64,000 bases of DNA from Nicotiana tabacum (Eukaryota > Streptophyta > Magnoliopsida > Solanales > Solanaceae). Each line of letters opens with the position of its first letter. Position 1 is the first letter of the stretch. The position numbers and the translations under genes were made by a program. Of this stretch, positions 48,947 to 60,633 are shown piece after piece. A model generated the notes under the pieces. That model was not told where the DNA came from, ran no database searches, and worked only from the letters and a program-made list of their open reading frames with translations. Location of the stretch: positions 121,462,616-121,526,615 of the forward strand of contig NC_134101.1 in assembly GCF_000715075.1 (NCBI RefSeq), given 5' to 3'.

Positions 48947-49332
48947 TTCCTTGCGTTTGGTATGAGAAAAATGTTGTAGGATGCATGTAAAAAGTGTGGT
49001 TGATGTTAGTGAAAAAGAGAGTTAAGAAAAGGAGAAAATCTAAGTCTCCAACTTATTCTCTACAAAAGAGAATATTATTTTTATTGAAGGAAGGTATTAA
49101 TTTTGATGGAGCTTTGGACTCAACAACTTGTCCAGAGTTTGTTCAAGTCATTCGACGTTGTCGGGCTGTTGTATCCTGGAGGGGACAAGTCAAGAGTATT
49201 ACTGCTGGACCGGTGAAGATACTCCGCAGTGGGCTTCCGTAAAGAGAGTGAGATATCCGCGCTTCGGCCTGAAGAATATTTATTCATTTCTCTTATTTTA
49301 TTTTTCAATAGTAATTAATTGTATTTTCACCA
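48947..49332 (+). repeat. 3' LTR of outer copia, second part
   Basis: Continues the LTR cut at 21760, collinear with 11454-12164 minus the MITE. It ends TTTTCACCA. Confidence 0.9.
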
Positions 49333-49790
49333 ATAGTCTATGTACGTCATTGGCCTAATCAAAATTGAGTTGGGATCAGCTTAGTACACATGCCTTAAAA
49401 AAAATGTTTTATAATTTGTGACCAAGTCAGCAAGACTAAAATATTTATTAAAACATACCACTACGATATTGTTGCCAATTGCATCAACGAAATGTGAATG
49501 TTTTGGCAAAGTCAACATGCAACCAATCTATTCCGAAGAGTTTTTGTACATGTGCGTGACAGTTACGCTATATAGTCACATCATCGGAAACGTCAGAATA
49601 AATTAATGTTTTATTTACGTAGTTCTGCAAATGAAAACTGATTACTTGTTTAGCTTCTTTGTTTTGGCCGGACGATGTTCAGTATATGACGGTTAGATTA
49701 ATCTTGTTTACCTTTAAAATGGATAACAATTGAATTTATATATGATTGTAAGGATATGTGAATTAATCTGATACAAATGATTAATAATGT
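49333..49790. other. AT-rich flank between nests
   Basis: No coding sequence or repeat end recognised. Confidence 0.4.
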
Positions 49791-50378
49791 TAAATAAACA
49801 AATGAAAGATAGAATATATAGCCAAACCAACACCAATATTGAATCCAAGCTTGGTTATGGGCTTAAAAATTTGCCCGCCTTCGATTCGTAGCCAAAAAAT
49901 ATATAAAAAGTTATGAACAAGAATCAGAACTTTTGAATAGCTTAGAAACAGAGAAAATAAGTTTATATTGCCTTGATATGCATGTTACAGTGTGTCTATT
50001 GAATAATAGACTTCTCCTTTATATAGTAGAGGAGTTTTACCCTAAGTACAACTCTAAGAAAGGTAAAAATCTTCATCTTCGCTAATCATTGATCTGCTGC
50101 CGATACGGGTCAAGATCTACATCGTGATATCCGATTGAGCACGGATATCACAACTCTTTGTAAATCGTGTGCGGTCATTTGGCAATGCTTTCCGAGGTCT
50201 CGGAGCTCGAACCGGATCTGGGGGCATGGTCTTGATGGCTCCAAGGTCAGGTGTTTTATTTGGGCCTTGATACGGGAGGCTCCTAGCTTCGATTTTGATT
50301 CCTTGTAGTTACGTCTTTGCTTCGTTTGCACAACCGAAAAATCGGGGTGCTCATTAGCCCCATTTTTACCCATATACA
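49791..50378 (-). repeat. 3' LTR of Tat element (left end approximate)
   Basis: Right end placed at CATATACA, next to the purine tract, so the LTR starts TGTATATGGG on the - strand. A TATATAAA box on the - strand is at 50018-50025. The left end is a guess at a TG (on +) because the other LTR is outside the window. Confidence 0.6.
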
Positions 50379-50403
50379 GATAGTCCCCTCGTTTCTCAGA
50401 GAG
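50379..50403 (-). promoter_or_regulatory. Polypurine tract of Tat element
   Basis: The - strand reads GAGAAACGAGGGGACTATC next to the LTR start. Confidence 0.7.
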
Positions 50404-50520
50404 TAGGTTTGCCGAAATGATGAGAAACAATAGTTGTTATCCGGTTCCTTCCTCCGTATATTATAACAGAAGCGACGAGGAAGTCAAAATGTCCCATCAG
50501 TCGTGTCGTCCTGACTTCAG

Positions 50521-50584
50521 ACACGTGTCAACCATCGACTGGTTGCCTCCGAATGCGAAGTGTTGCGAACTTCCCCTATAAAAG
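50521..50584 (+). promoter_or_regulatory. Candidate promoter of the antisense ORF (G-box plus TATA)
   Basis: The palindrome ACACGTGT (G-box core CACGTG, 50522-50527) is followed by TATAAAAG at 50577-50584. The aORF start codon is at 50729, leaving a CT-rich leader of about 120 bases. It lies inside the element, outside the LTR, and points opposite to gag-pol. Confidence 0.55.
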
Positions 50585-51663
50585 CTTCTATCCCTTGCTC
50601 TTTTTCCACTTTCCGATCAAGCTTTCCGCCTCTGAATTCCCTAGCTGTTATCAACTTCTTTCATACCTTTATATCTTCATCTTTCAAACTTGTTCTTTCT
50701 TTAAATTTCCAAACTTTTCTAGATAACAATGGCCAAAACGTCTAAATCAGTTCCTCAAAAGGTTGCTTCTTTATATTCCCAACCGGCCGCCGATACTAAG
50801 GTGGTTCCTCCCGAAATAGTTTTCCTCAAAACGGCTGCTCTTGAAGTGGCTGCCACCGAACCGGCTCCCGAGCCCCCTTGAAAATGTTTATTCCCGGGGG
50901 CTGCTCAATTGCATACGACTTCAAGGTTGAGAAACCCTCATCCATACAGGACAGGGGTGAAGGATCATCAATGTATATATGCTCCGTCACCGAAGAGGTC
51001 CTTCCCATGGTCCGGGAGGACTGTAAATAAGAAGGCAAAGGCATAGTAGTCCCAGGGCCCGAGGATTCTATTACTACCCATGTGGAGGGGTATTTAAGTG
51101 TTTACACTTACCCCTTCACACTAGGTCCGATAGATTCAGTTGTTCTGAATTTTTGCAAGAGGTACGAGGTATGCCTCGGGCAAAATCCACCCGTCTCTTA
51201 GGAGGATTGTGATCCTCCTCCGTTACTTTGTGAATAACACTGAGTCTCATCGGTTCACCATCGACCACCTACTCCGTCTGTACAATCCCCGAATTTTTCG
51301 AGGGGGACTAATCAACTTACTCGCCGGGCCAGCAAGGCCTATTTTTTGAGTATTGATGAATATCGAGACCGAGATTGGCAATGACACTTTATTCGGGTAA
51401 AGATCGAAGACTTGATCCCTCCCGAGTTCATGCCATTCCCCGAGATGTAGAATGCATCTCGTACGTGCAATCTTTCCTTAAGTGCCAATTTTTCTTCATT
51501 TCCTTTCTCACCGTTTGCATTTGTGGTGATGCAACTATTGCCCGGGTTCCAAATGTTGTCCCCCAGCTCAAGGGGTGGATCGAAGGCATCTGTAAACACA
51601 CGTCATACTCTGAGAACTCATGGCTCAAGCTTTAGAAGGGCCGATGGGAGGCTCGTTCTCATG

Positions 51664-51738
51664 GTAAGGTCCTCATCCGAATAGTTATTACTGTGCTTTT
51701 AATTCACATCATGCTGACCTTTCTTCTTTCTTTTGTAG
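51664..51738 (+). other. Predicted intron 1 of antisense ORF
   Basis: 75 bp, ATG/GTAAGG donor and TTTTGTAG/GTT acceptor. Splicing gives HG-LPKTIELRP without a break. Confidence 0.7.
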
Positions 51739-52579
51739 GTTTGCCTAAGACTATCGAACTTAGGCCTTTGGTAGGGGACGAGGACGTGTCCTTATCCGTG
51801 GATCCCTCCATCATGGGACATCCTGGGGCTGCTGGGGGAAATAAGAAGAAGAAAAGAAAGGCTTCGGGCTCCCGGAGCTCCGAGGTGAAGCCAAAGAAAG
51901 AGTGGCTAGTAAACCCAAGAAGAGCTCCAACTCTCGGGCGCCGGATTCTGATTTGCATCTTCTGCTCAGGGATGAGTCCGAAGAAGATGATATTTTTATT
52001 ACCCACGGATCGACCCTCACCGGGGAGAAGGCCACAGTCGAGGGGGCGGGCCGTGAGACCGATCTCCCTCTAAGTCAAGAGGTCGAGATGGAGACGGGGT
52101 TTGAGACCCCCCGAGACGTCGGCTCCGCTCCAAAGGAATCTCCTGATATAATAGAAATTATGGGGATGGCCTCCTACACCGAGTCCATGCTCGAGGAGGC
52201 CCAAGAAGGAAAAGAGAATTCCAATGAAGGAGTTCACGGCGCGGATGACCCCTTCATTCTTTCTTTGATGGTATGGACTCGTCCACTTTGAAAGATTTTT
52301 CCGGGTTGGGCGACTTGGAAGTCCGTAAGAAGGATACATCTTCGGAAGCTGGCGGGCCGAATTCGAGCCCAAAATTGATTAATCAATTTCCCGCTCCGAG
52401 TGTGGACCTCGGTTGCAAGGGATCGGTTATTCTTACTGTCCGGAGGATGCCCAGGTTCTATCTGCTCCCATGAGAATACCCAGCTATCTCCGATTCTTGG
52501 TGACCGAGGAAGACCAAGTAAAAATGAACGTGGTGAACGTGCGTGTCTTTTCAATGAGGCGCAGCAAGCGTTGAACCGG

Positions 52580-52650
52580 GTAAGGCATCATTAGTATTTT
52601 TGAATTTTACTTAGGTTTTGATATCTCTCACGTCTTTCATTGTTTTACAG
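52580..52650 (+). other. Predicted intron 2 of antisense ORF
   Basis: 71 bp, AACCGG/GTAAGG donor and TTTTACAG/GCC acceptor. Splicing joins QQALNR to ASVLHHESF. Confidence 0.7.
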
Positions 52651-53474
52651 GCCTCGGTACTTCATCATGAGAGCTTTCTCCGGTACCGGGTTGAGGCCAA
52701 TCAGCTCGAGCTCGAGCTCAAGAAGCAGTCTTAAAAAGGGATATGTACAAGCTTCTCGGCGAGCAAAAAAACGGGGCCATCAAGGACCTTCAGGCCAAGC
52801 TAGATAGGGCTCAGAAGGAAGCTTCGACCCTGAGGCGGGAACATGCCGACCTAGTCGAAAAGGTAAAGGTCTTTGAAGTTAGAAACTAGGAACTATTCAT
52901 GGCGACTAACGACCAAACCTCATAGGTCCAGTAGAAGATCGACTTGATCGCCCAACTCCGAGTTGAAATGAACGAGGTCAAAGCCATGGCTGATGGGTGA
53001 AAAATCAAAATGGACCGGCTAGCTTCGGAGAAGGAAACCCCCCAAGTAAAGCTGGCATCGGCTGAGGTTCAACTTCGGGTGGCAAAGAAGAAAGCCGATA
53101 AGCGGTCCCAGCTGAATGATGATCTCCGAGCATAATTGAGCTCGGCTTTAGCAGAACGGGACGCCCTCGGTAAGGAATACGAAGTAATAAAGTCCAAGTT
53201 GGACACAACCTCCGCCGATGCCGAAGAGATGGTGGCCCAGTACAAGGCCGATGTCGAAGCAGCCGAGGCTCTCCTGAAGACTAATACTGAATATATGAGG
53301 TGATTTTCTCGAAGGGAGACCCTCGAAGAGATCCATGCTTGAGGCTTTGACCTATTGGCCGAGATCGTGGAGGCAAAAAAGCTTGAGGCCGAGGCGAAGA
53401 AACTTTTTTAGCCTGAAGGTGTGTAGGGCTCCAAGGGTTCCGAAGGATCCAAAGGCTCCGACGGTTCTGGCGAC

Positions 53475-54920
53475 TGATGACGTCCAAATCCACTACTAAA
53501 ACGTAAATGGACAAGGTCGCATGCGATATAATTTACCCAACTATGAGTCGGGGTCGAATCCTACAGAGAACAATATGTAGGCGATTAGGAATGTAAGAGA
53601 ATTATCACTTGTCGCGCAATGTCAAACACTAAGAATTGATTTGAGAAAATGTTTTATATCTAAATGCGGAAATGTAAACTAACCTAGAAAGAAAGTAAAA
53701 CGATCAATGGCTACAAGGATGAATGCATCGGGAATTACACTCAAGTAATGATCCAATGTATTTTACGATTTTACAAATATGAGCGAGTTTATGTTAATTA
53801 GCCACGGATAATTATTCTTAATTAGCTTCTTCCGAAGACTAACAAGACTTCCTAATTGAATTATTCCTAACCCAATTAAGAGAATAAGCACAACCGAATA
53901 TGGTTACAAGTAATTCAATCCTATCCATAGTTAGAATCTATAAAATGAGGGTTAAAACCTCAAGTTCTTGTTAATTAATCTTTTCCAACCCCAAATTATC
54001 TTTTCCAAAATTAATTCGGAGTTAATGGGCGAGTCCTAGGGTTAGCTAATCCCTTTAGAAAAATTAAAGAACAAGAATAATTAAAGTAACAATAACTCAC
54101 TTCATAAAAGCATAAAAATCATTCAATACATAAGCACAACAAGGTATTTAATCCACACTTTAAACATAAATATTTTCATAAACAAGATTCAAGTTTTGAA
54201 TAAAAAACTACACACTTAGATATACAATACAAAGCAAGAAAATTAAGAAAGCAACATAAATGGGTAAGAAATTCTCAACCAAAAGCTTCAAATCTTCAAG
54301 ACCAAAGTGTGTGTGCAAAGCCCTAGCTTCCAACCTTGTTCTCTCAAGCCCTAAGACTGAAAATATGCCAAAGATATTTTACAAATGAGCCTAGTCGGGT
54401 ATTAAATGGTTTGGGGCCAAAAATGTAAAATTCCAGAATTGCCCGGGTCTGAAGCTCGATTTTCGCATTTGCGAACAAAGGTTCGCAATTGTGAAGTATG
54501 GATATACTGTGCACTTTTGCATTTGCGAAGAGGACTTCGCATTTGCGAAGAGGACTTCGCATTTGCGAAGTTTGACTCCCCTGGTTGACTTCGCATTTGC
54601 GAAGTTTTTTTCGCATTTGCGATAACTGCCTAGATCACATTCCTTCGCAATTCCCATACTTTCCTCGCAATACCCAAGTCTGTAATCTTCGCAATTCCCA
54701 AGATTATGTCACAATTGCGACCACTGAGGGCATTGCCCAGATTTTCCTCTTTTTAGCTTCTTTTTGACTTGTTTCACTTGGTTTCTTCAACATCACTTCT
54801 AAATCACATAGAACCTGTAATATAGAAGTAAATGACATTAAACACGTGATTTTATCACATCAATCATAGCAAAAATATAGGCTTAAAGACAAGATAAGTT
54901 GGTAAAATACCAACTTATTA
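53475..54920 (-). repeat. 3' LTR of LARD-like element
   Basis: Starts TGATGACGTCC and ends CAACTTATTA on the + strand, collinear with 60798-62224. It has a cluster of TTCGCA-TTTGCGAA palindromes, with one extra 20-bp unit at 54531-54570. Confidence 0.93.
54462..54623. repeat. Palindrome cluster (TTCGCA-WWW-TGCGAA) in 3' LTR
   Basis: Perfect palindromic cores at 54462-54475, 54535-54550, 54555-54570, 54589-54604 and a partial one at 54610-54623. AGGACTTCGCATTTGCGAAG is tandemly doubled at 54531-54570 but single in the other LTR (about 61855-61874). Confidence 0.93.
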
Positions 54921-54937
54921 AACCCCCAAACTTAAAC
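54921..54937 (-). promoter_or_regulatory. Polypurine tract of LARD-like element
   Basis: The - strand reads GTTTAAGTTTGGGGGTT directly before the LTR. Confidence 0.8.
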
Positions 54938-56769
54938 TATTGCTTGTCCTCAAGCAATGAAAACCACAAAATCTCCTCTCAAGTATTTAACTCAACTACA
55001 TCTTTACCATGCTAAGCCAAAAAGGTCTACTATAAGCACAAATGCATGGCTTCGATTGGTACCAACAATTAAACCAATGCATATGAATTGCCGAACACTT
55101 TTCATGAACTTCATTACATTTCAAATGCCCAAACACTATGCAAATCAAAGTAGCAAATCAAGTCATGACACTAAAGCTTCAAAATTTGCTTCTCTATCAC
55201 AATTATCATTCTTTGGTCATTTCTTCCAATTGAAAATGGGATTCAATTCACAACTCAAATTTCATGTGCCCTCACATTTAAGAGAGGATCCCACACTCAT
55301 AAATCTTAATTCAAAACACAAATAGGATATCAAGTGGAAAGAATTAACTCTCTCTCAAAAAGATGTTCAAATGCTTACAAGTAGTACCATAGGCTTGCCC
55401 TTCATGTATTCCTCCACTAATGTAGACAACTTGGTTCAAAATCAATTAAGACTTAAAGGGTTGTAGTCTAGGCTTTTGGTTAAGGTGGGGTACAATTTTG
55501 GTTAGAATGACTCAAAACATCTCCAAGCACTACAAAATTTACACTCAAAATCCACTTCTTTCGAAAACATTCTCCATCCTTTCTTCACTTTTTATTCCAC
55601 ACCTAGTCTTCCCTTTATTCACAACTTTTTATCATTTTATTCCATTGTTTTTCTTTCCTTTTCAAAATCAAAGAAGGTTTCACTTTTTTTTTCTACCTTC
55701 CACCTTTTTAAACAACTTCCACATCACAACTTTCCATGTTTACACTTTCAAAGTACTTAGGGAAGTAGGGTGCCAAAAGCTAGATCAATATAGAACAAAG
55801 GATTAAAGCTTGTAACATGGTTTCCAAAGACTAGGGAAACTATTCAAGGGTAGGAAATTTAAGGCACAATAGCGGTCCTAATATCATTTTTCAAACCAAG
55901 TTAGTCTATAATTTCGTCTTGAAGCACATTTCGGGCAAGTTCTAAACTACAAGTAATGCAAAAGAACTCACAATAAATCTCATCACACATGGCACATGAA
56001 CACTCAAGTGGAATACAAATCCAAAATCTAATTGAAACCAATGACTCAAAGAGGTTACATATAGCATAGGAAGCTATTTAGTGAATTAAAGAGCCAAAAT
56101 TTGAGTCTAAAAGTCATGACATCTCTACTTTAATTATTTTTCTTTTTCAACAACCAAAAATTCATATGCCAAGGTTAAAATCATGTTGGTACCAAGCAAG
56201 CCACAACTTGTTCAATGGGCACAAACTCCAACCCAAACCATTTATTCTTCCTAATATTAACATAGCTATATCTAAGCTACAAGGCTAAATCCCTTAAGAA
56301 AGTTGTCTATCCATCCATTATCGGGAAAAGTCGACAAAAATTTACTAACATTTACCCGGTTCAAAATGAAAATTGGCATCCTTAGAAAAAGAACCGTGGT
56401 ATAAAGAAAACCAAGGATATCGCCACTAGCATAAAACATTCTATAAAAAAAATTTAAGAAGCTAATAACCAAAATTAAGAAGTTAATAAACATCAAGTAA
56501 CTAAAACATAATATATATATATATATATATAAACATCAAGTAACTAAAACATAATAGATATAACGACAAGAAATTAAGAAGCTACTAAACATAATAATAT
56601 CACACATCATATGAAAATATACTAACAACAAAATGAAAGCAACTACAGTACCAATCTGCCTTAATAACAGTTATACAAGAAGCCACCCCCAACTAAAGAT
56701 GTTGCAATATCCCCAATGCAACAAAACATGATAGAGTAAAATGGTGGAAAGTGCTCCCTGAATACTGCA
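54938..56769 (-). other. Interior spacer of LARD-like element
   Basis: AT-rich and apparently non-coding. It includes a duplicated 27-bp block (56487-56513 and 56530-56556) on either side of an (AT)n run at 56510-56530. Confidence 0.55.
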
Positions 56770-58093
56770 TCAAGTGCTCTCCTCGCTATCTGAGTCAGAA
56801 TCATCCTCCTCACCTTCTTCCTCGGACCAATGAACAGGAACATTATCATCATCTACCGGCCTGGTCGATGGCATTGGGTCTTGAGGCTTTAGGACTTTCC
56901 ACAACCCCTTTACACCCTTCCACATGCGAGTAAAGAATTTGTCTCTTTTCTTCTCCCTTTTCTTCATTTGAGTGTGTGCCTTTTCTAGATTGCCATGGGA
57001 ACTACTCAACTCACCATGCTTCTTGGCCAGATCAGAGTATGCCTTCTCTAGCGCCGTAAGGTGATCCCCCTGCTTCCTATGATCCCCAAGGTATTTTTGG
57101 GAATCTTTCTTTGAAGTGTAAGCGGGTCCCTTAGATGTCTCCCTAGGTCCCTGTGGGAGGCCAGCTACTAGCTCACGAATCACTCGCATCTCCTCACTAA
57201 GCACAACAATGGTCCTCCTGCAGAGGATGATGACTGACTACTCGAATCAACTTGAGAAGAAGAACCCATCTTTCTTTTTTTTCTCTTCACTGCGCCACCC
57301 TCTCCTCTCTTCTTTAATGGATTTAGAGGCTTTCCCGGCTCTATCCAATTGTCCCCCGGAGCCTCTTCCACCCCAGCAAGCTGGCACAGCTCAGTGATAA
57401 ACGATGGAATATCAATGATGGACTATTCTGCATCTGATACTCTCTTAGTTCATTGATGAAGATTTCACCAACATTCAGCTGAATACAATCAAGGATGCAG
57501 GCTATCATCTAAGCTTTCGTGACCGGGATGTTCCATATGTTCGACACAGGGGAGATACGACTGCATATGATGGCCAGCCATATCTTTGCTTCGGCAGTGA
57601 ATTCTTTGGATGTGATCCCTCTCTTCTCAGCTGCCCATGGAACATCTGCCCCCGGGCATAATTTGGACACCAATCACTCCCCTAAAGTACAATCTTTTGC
57701 CCTGAATGGGGCCATGTCGTGGTCTGGCAAATGATAGAAGTGATTCACAGTTTTAGCCCCAATGTGCACCATTTTGCCTCGAATTCTCATCTTGGGCTTT
57801 TTTAGCCTGATAGCTGGGAGGTTGGCAAAAAATTCCCTCACCCATTGCTCATTTGCTCGGCAAGGTTGAGGGGCAAAACAGTTCCATCCCATGGCCATTA
57901 GCCTTTGATAGAACTCAGGAAGACGTTCCTGGACGTTGTCTAGCAGTATACCACTTTCCGGGAGCACATTCTTCGAGATCAGGTTTTCAAATTACCGTTC
58001 TTGACATTCCAATGACAAGAACCAGTGTTGGTCAAAGTTCTGCTCAGTTCCAAAGGGGTTGTCACTTGCGGATCCTTCAGAGTTGGAGCTCAT
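56770..58093 (-). pseudogene. ORF B: 'putative plant transposon protein'-like, broken
   Basis: ATG at 58093 (MSSNSEGSASDN). TAA at 57994-57992 and TGA at 57676-57674 (Trp expected) interrupt one frame. The recognisable core is LPEFYQRLMAMGWNCF, RANEQWVREFFANLPA and RIRGKMVHIGAKTVNHFYHLP (57930-57730). This resembles the plant-specific domain known as 'putative plant transposon protein' (Transposase_32 in Pfam, from memory); a catalytic role has not been shown for it. After frameshifts near 57430 and 57215, the C-terminal part has a Lys/Arg run, a Ser-rich run, a coiled coil (57060-56930) and an acidic tail (EEEGEEDDSDSDSEEST). Confidence 0.75.
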
Positions 58094-58257
58094 TTTCCAA
58101 TTATAGCGCCTGTCAACAAATGATAAGAGTGAAAACATGGTATGGCTATGGAGAATAGTGCAAAATGAATCAAATATGCCAAAGGAATGATCGGACAGTT
58201 GAAACCCAGCCTTAGAATTTTTTTAGGATTTTCAAATTTTCAATTGTCTGCTCTCTG

Positions 58258-58465
58258 ATATCGCAATTCCCAAGAAATCATCGCAATTGCGATGTTATCA
58301 AAGGTGGCATTTGCGAAATATTCTTCGCAATTGCGAAGAACACTGGCCTCTGATAAGCTCGCATTTGCGATGAAAGTTTCGCAATTGCGAAGGTTGCTGG
58401 GACTTGGGTTTTTCGCAATTGCGACCACTTTTTCGCAAATGCGAAAAGGCCTTCGAAATTGCAAT
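58258..58465. repeat. Palindrome cluster in LARD interior
   Basis: At least seven sites: TCGCAATTGCGA (58281 region), GGCATTTGCGAA, TTCGCAATTGCGAA (58325 region), CTCGCATTTGCGA, TTCGCAATTGCGAA (58379 region), TCGCAATTGCGA and TTTCGCAAATGCGAAA. Confidence 0.9.
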
Positions 58466-59052
58466 TTCATCGTCCCCAGCCTCACCTTTTTCAGAGGACA
58501 GTTTTTTTAAGCCCTAATGTTTTGGAATCAAAGTCATTTTCAGTGAATCCAATCATCGTTTAAACATAAATCATGCATTAAACTTCATAGACAACCATGA
58601 ATCAAAAAATATCGATGTTTCGGCCAAGAATTTCATTCGGGCCTTTCATCGATCACATAAAAAGCACAAAAACTTCACTTCTATTAGACAAGCTTTGGGT
58701 ACTCAAACTTCCCCAAATTTTTAGCAAAGAGCATAATCACACACTCTCAACCAACCTCACCCAGAAATTGATATAAGTTTTGACAAATATTTGAACAATT
58801 CCAGGCAGAGAATGATACCCATTTGGACTTTAGGGTGGCATAGAATCAAAGAAGAATAAAGAAGAAGAAGAAGATGAAGAAAAAGAAGAAAGAGTGATTA
58901 AACTTTCATACTTGGATCCATGCAATTAGGAGTGAGCGTTGATGGAGTTTTACAGTGGTGAGGGTGAGGAAGACAAGAGTTTGAGAGCCTTAGGGTCTTT
59001 TTTCTTCAATTTTTGTTCAAAATGAGTGAGTGTCTGCTTTTACCTCTCTGAT

Positions 59053-59165
59053 GTCGCAATTGCGACACAGCCTTCACAATTGCGAAGGTCAATGAAACAT
59101 GTTGTTGTCACAATTGCGACAAAACTTGGGGAATTGCGATGGGAAAGTTTCGCAAATGCGAAAAC
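59053..59165. repeat. Second palindrome cluster in LARD interior
   Basis: GTCGCAATTGCGAC, CACAATTGCGAAG, GTCACAATTGCGAC and TTTCGCAAATGCGAAA within 113 bp. Confidence 0.85.
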
Positions 59166-59386
59166 TGCCCCTGCATTTTTCAATGGCTACTGCCTTTCAT
59201 GCTCTCCGCCTCTCCGACCTACTCAAATTAACTCCAAAAATAATGAAACTTGGCATATTAGTTAGTAAAAGTATAATAAGCTATTATACAAAAGAAAATT
59301 TCAAAAATGACTACAAACTTTGAAAAACGATGGGTTGCCTCCCACCAAGCGCTGCTTTTAATGTTGTGGCACAACGCAAAACAGCT

Positions 59387-60633
59387 TTACCACTTTTCTC
59401 TCCACTTGGATGATATGAATTGGGCACCTAGCTTGGAATCAAGCTTGTGACCACGAGCGATGAGGGGTGGTAAGTCGATGATCAAGCCAAGCCTTAAATT
59501 CTTCATTTTGCACTTCTTGGCTCTCATGTGAGGAATGTCATTTTGCTTTCTTGTTCCCTCAAATTGTAGGATGTATGGTATGAGTTTTTCCTCCTCGCAG
59601 TCCTTCATTGATTCGTGTAGTTCAACTTCCATATCACCACACAATTCCAATGTTGAAAAATGCTTGGAATGTGACTTCAAACCTCCAACTTGCAATTTTT
59701 CTCGAATTTTGACATCCTCTTTTTCCCTCGGATTAGAGTCAATCTCAACCACATTTTCATTTATACCGGTTGACTCTAATTCCATATTTTTCTTGGCATC
59801 ATTAACACTCATGGAGTCGGTTGGCAGATGTTCAATTCTTGATTCCTCAAAGTAGAGCTCACTTTCTTCCTCGAAATCGGACTCTTCTTGACTTCCTTCC
59901 ACACTTTCAAGTTGGTGGGCATAGTGATCCTCAACCAATATTTTCATTTGATCTTCCAAATTGCGGATATGTTCATCATTGTAAGCCAAACCTTGTTTCA
60001 AGTCCTCGAGTGCAAAGTTGTGCTTCTCCTCATTTTCAAGAATGGTCTCCAATATGAGCATCATCTTCTCATCTTGAGCATTTGAGAGTTCTTCTTGGTT
60101 TTGATCGAGTGCCAAGGAAGGATTTCCGTATTCCACATCTAAGGAAATTTTTTGTATATCATTAACTTCTGAGGATTTTTGGACCTCTAAAGCTTCACGC
60201 ATTTCTCCCATTTATGAGTGCAACCTTTCAAGTGCCAAGTCATTTTGGAGACTATTCTCCAAAAGCTCCTCCAAGGCACTTTGTTCTTTGTTTCCTCCTT
60301 CAAGTAGGCACTCCAACATGAGCTTGAACTCTCCATTTCGGCCATGCTCAACTTCTTCCACTTCCATAGCCCTATAATTTTCATCAAAAAAGTAGAATCA
60401 TCATAGCAGGGGCTTGAAGAAGGGAAGGACAAATAAGCATAATCATCCCAATGACCATTTTAAAAACCACACTTATCACAAATACTCCACTCATGGGTTT
60501 GAAATTGTGCGCACAATCCACCCCCTGGAGAATTTAAACAATTTTGCCACAAGTGTGGTCCTCCACAATAAGGACAAGGGTCATCAAAGTATGAACAACT
60601 ACCATCTGACCAATTTTCATTATATGATGCCAT
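59387..60633 (-). pseudogene. ORF A of LARD-like element (Cys-rich start, acidic coiled-coil), broken
   Basis: ATG at 60633 (MASYNENWSDG). The first 57 codons carry a CCHC-like pattern, CPYCGGPHLWQNC, and CDKC; stop TAA at 60462-60460. A frameshift near 60385 and a TAA at 60216-60214 separate it from the long frame 60211-59387, which is Glu/Lys/Ser-rich with coiled-coil heptads, ending SSKWREKW. It could be a remnant gag-like protein of a non-autonomous element; I do not recognise a named family for the C-terminal part. Confidence 0.6.

Larger units (their letters stand above)
11231..49332 (+). mobile_element. Outer Ty1/copia element, internally deleted and nested
   Basis: Two matching LTRs bound it: 11231-12164 and 21532-21760 joined to 48947-49332. 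After removing later insertions the LTRs are about 610 and 615 bp. Both carry the TATA box CTATAAATAG and the same unique sequence. Between them remain 114 bp of leader, a LINE, and a decayed stretch of RT end/RNase H (about 20130-20950) plus a long 3' spacer. Gag, protease, integrase and most of RT are missing, and no tRNA-Met-type primer site follows the left LTR. The flanks (cacgg left, atagt right) do not match as a target duplication, so the element may be rearranged. Confidence 0.85.
50729..53474 (+). pseudogene. Antisense ORF of Tat element, spliced, broken by stops and an insertion
   Basis: ATGGCCAAAACG at 50729 opens 50 codons to TGA 50879-50881; beyond this the protein can be followed through changing frames. 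Recognisable pieces: KVEKPSSIQD (50922), PEDSITTHVEGYLSVYTYPFTLGP (51060s), LGQNPP, SIDEYRDRDW (51345s), then a basic segment (KKKKRKASGSRSS, 51845). Two predicted introns, 51664-51738 (GTAAGG to TTGTAG) and 52580-52650 (GTAAGG to TTACAG), join matching phases. The C-terminal third (52650-53470) is a long Lys/Glu/Ala-rich coiled coil with at least eight stops, then a Gly/Ser/Asp tail. The LTR insertion at 53475 cuts the tail; the last codons and stop are at 62225-62253. Similar coiled-coil proteins are widespread in Solanaceae repeats; their role is unknown. Confidence 0.78.
58094..59386 (-). other. Palindrome-rich spacer between ORFs A and B
   Basis: Non-coding. It carries two clusters of TCGCAATTGCGA-type palindromes (58258-58465, 59053-59165). 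A purine run with GAAGAAGAAGAAG is at 58849-58892. Confidence 0.7.

Noticed and set aside
51704..52554. - strand ORFs opposite the antisense ORF
   Set aside because: The + strand shows the collinear protein and splice sites; the - strand frames are unrelated shadows.
54344..54657. Three overlapping - strand ORFs with repeated FANAK and RKCE
   Set aside because: Translations of the TTCGCATTTGCGAA palindromes in the LTR; the copy at 61674-62018 is the same artefact.
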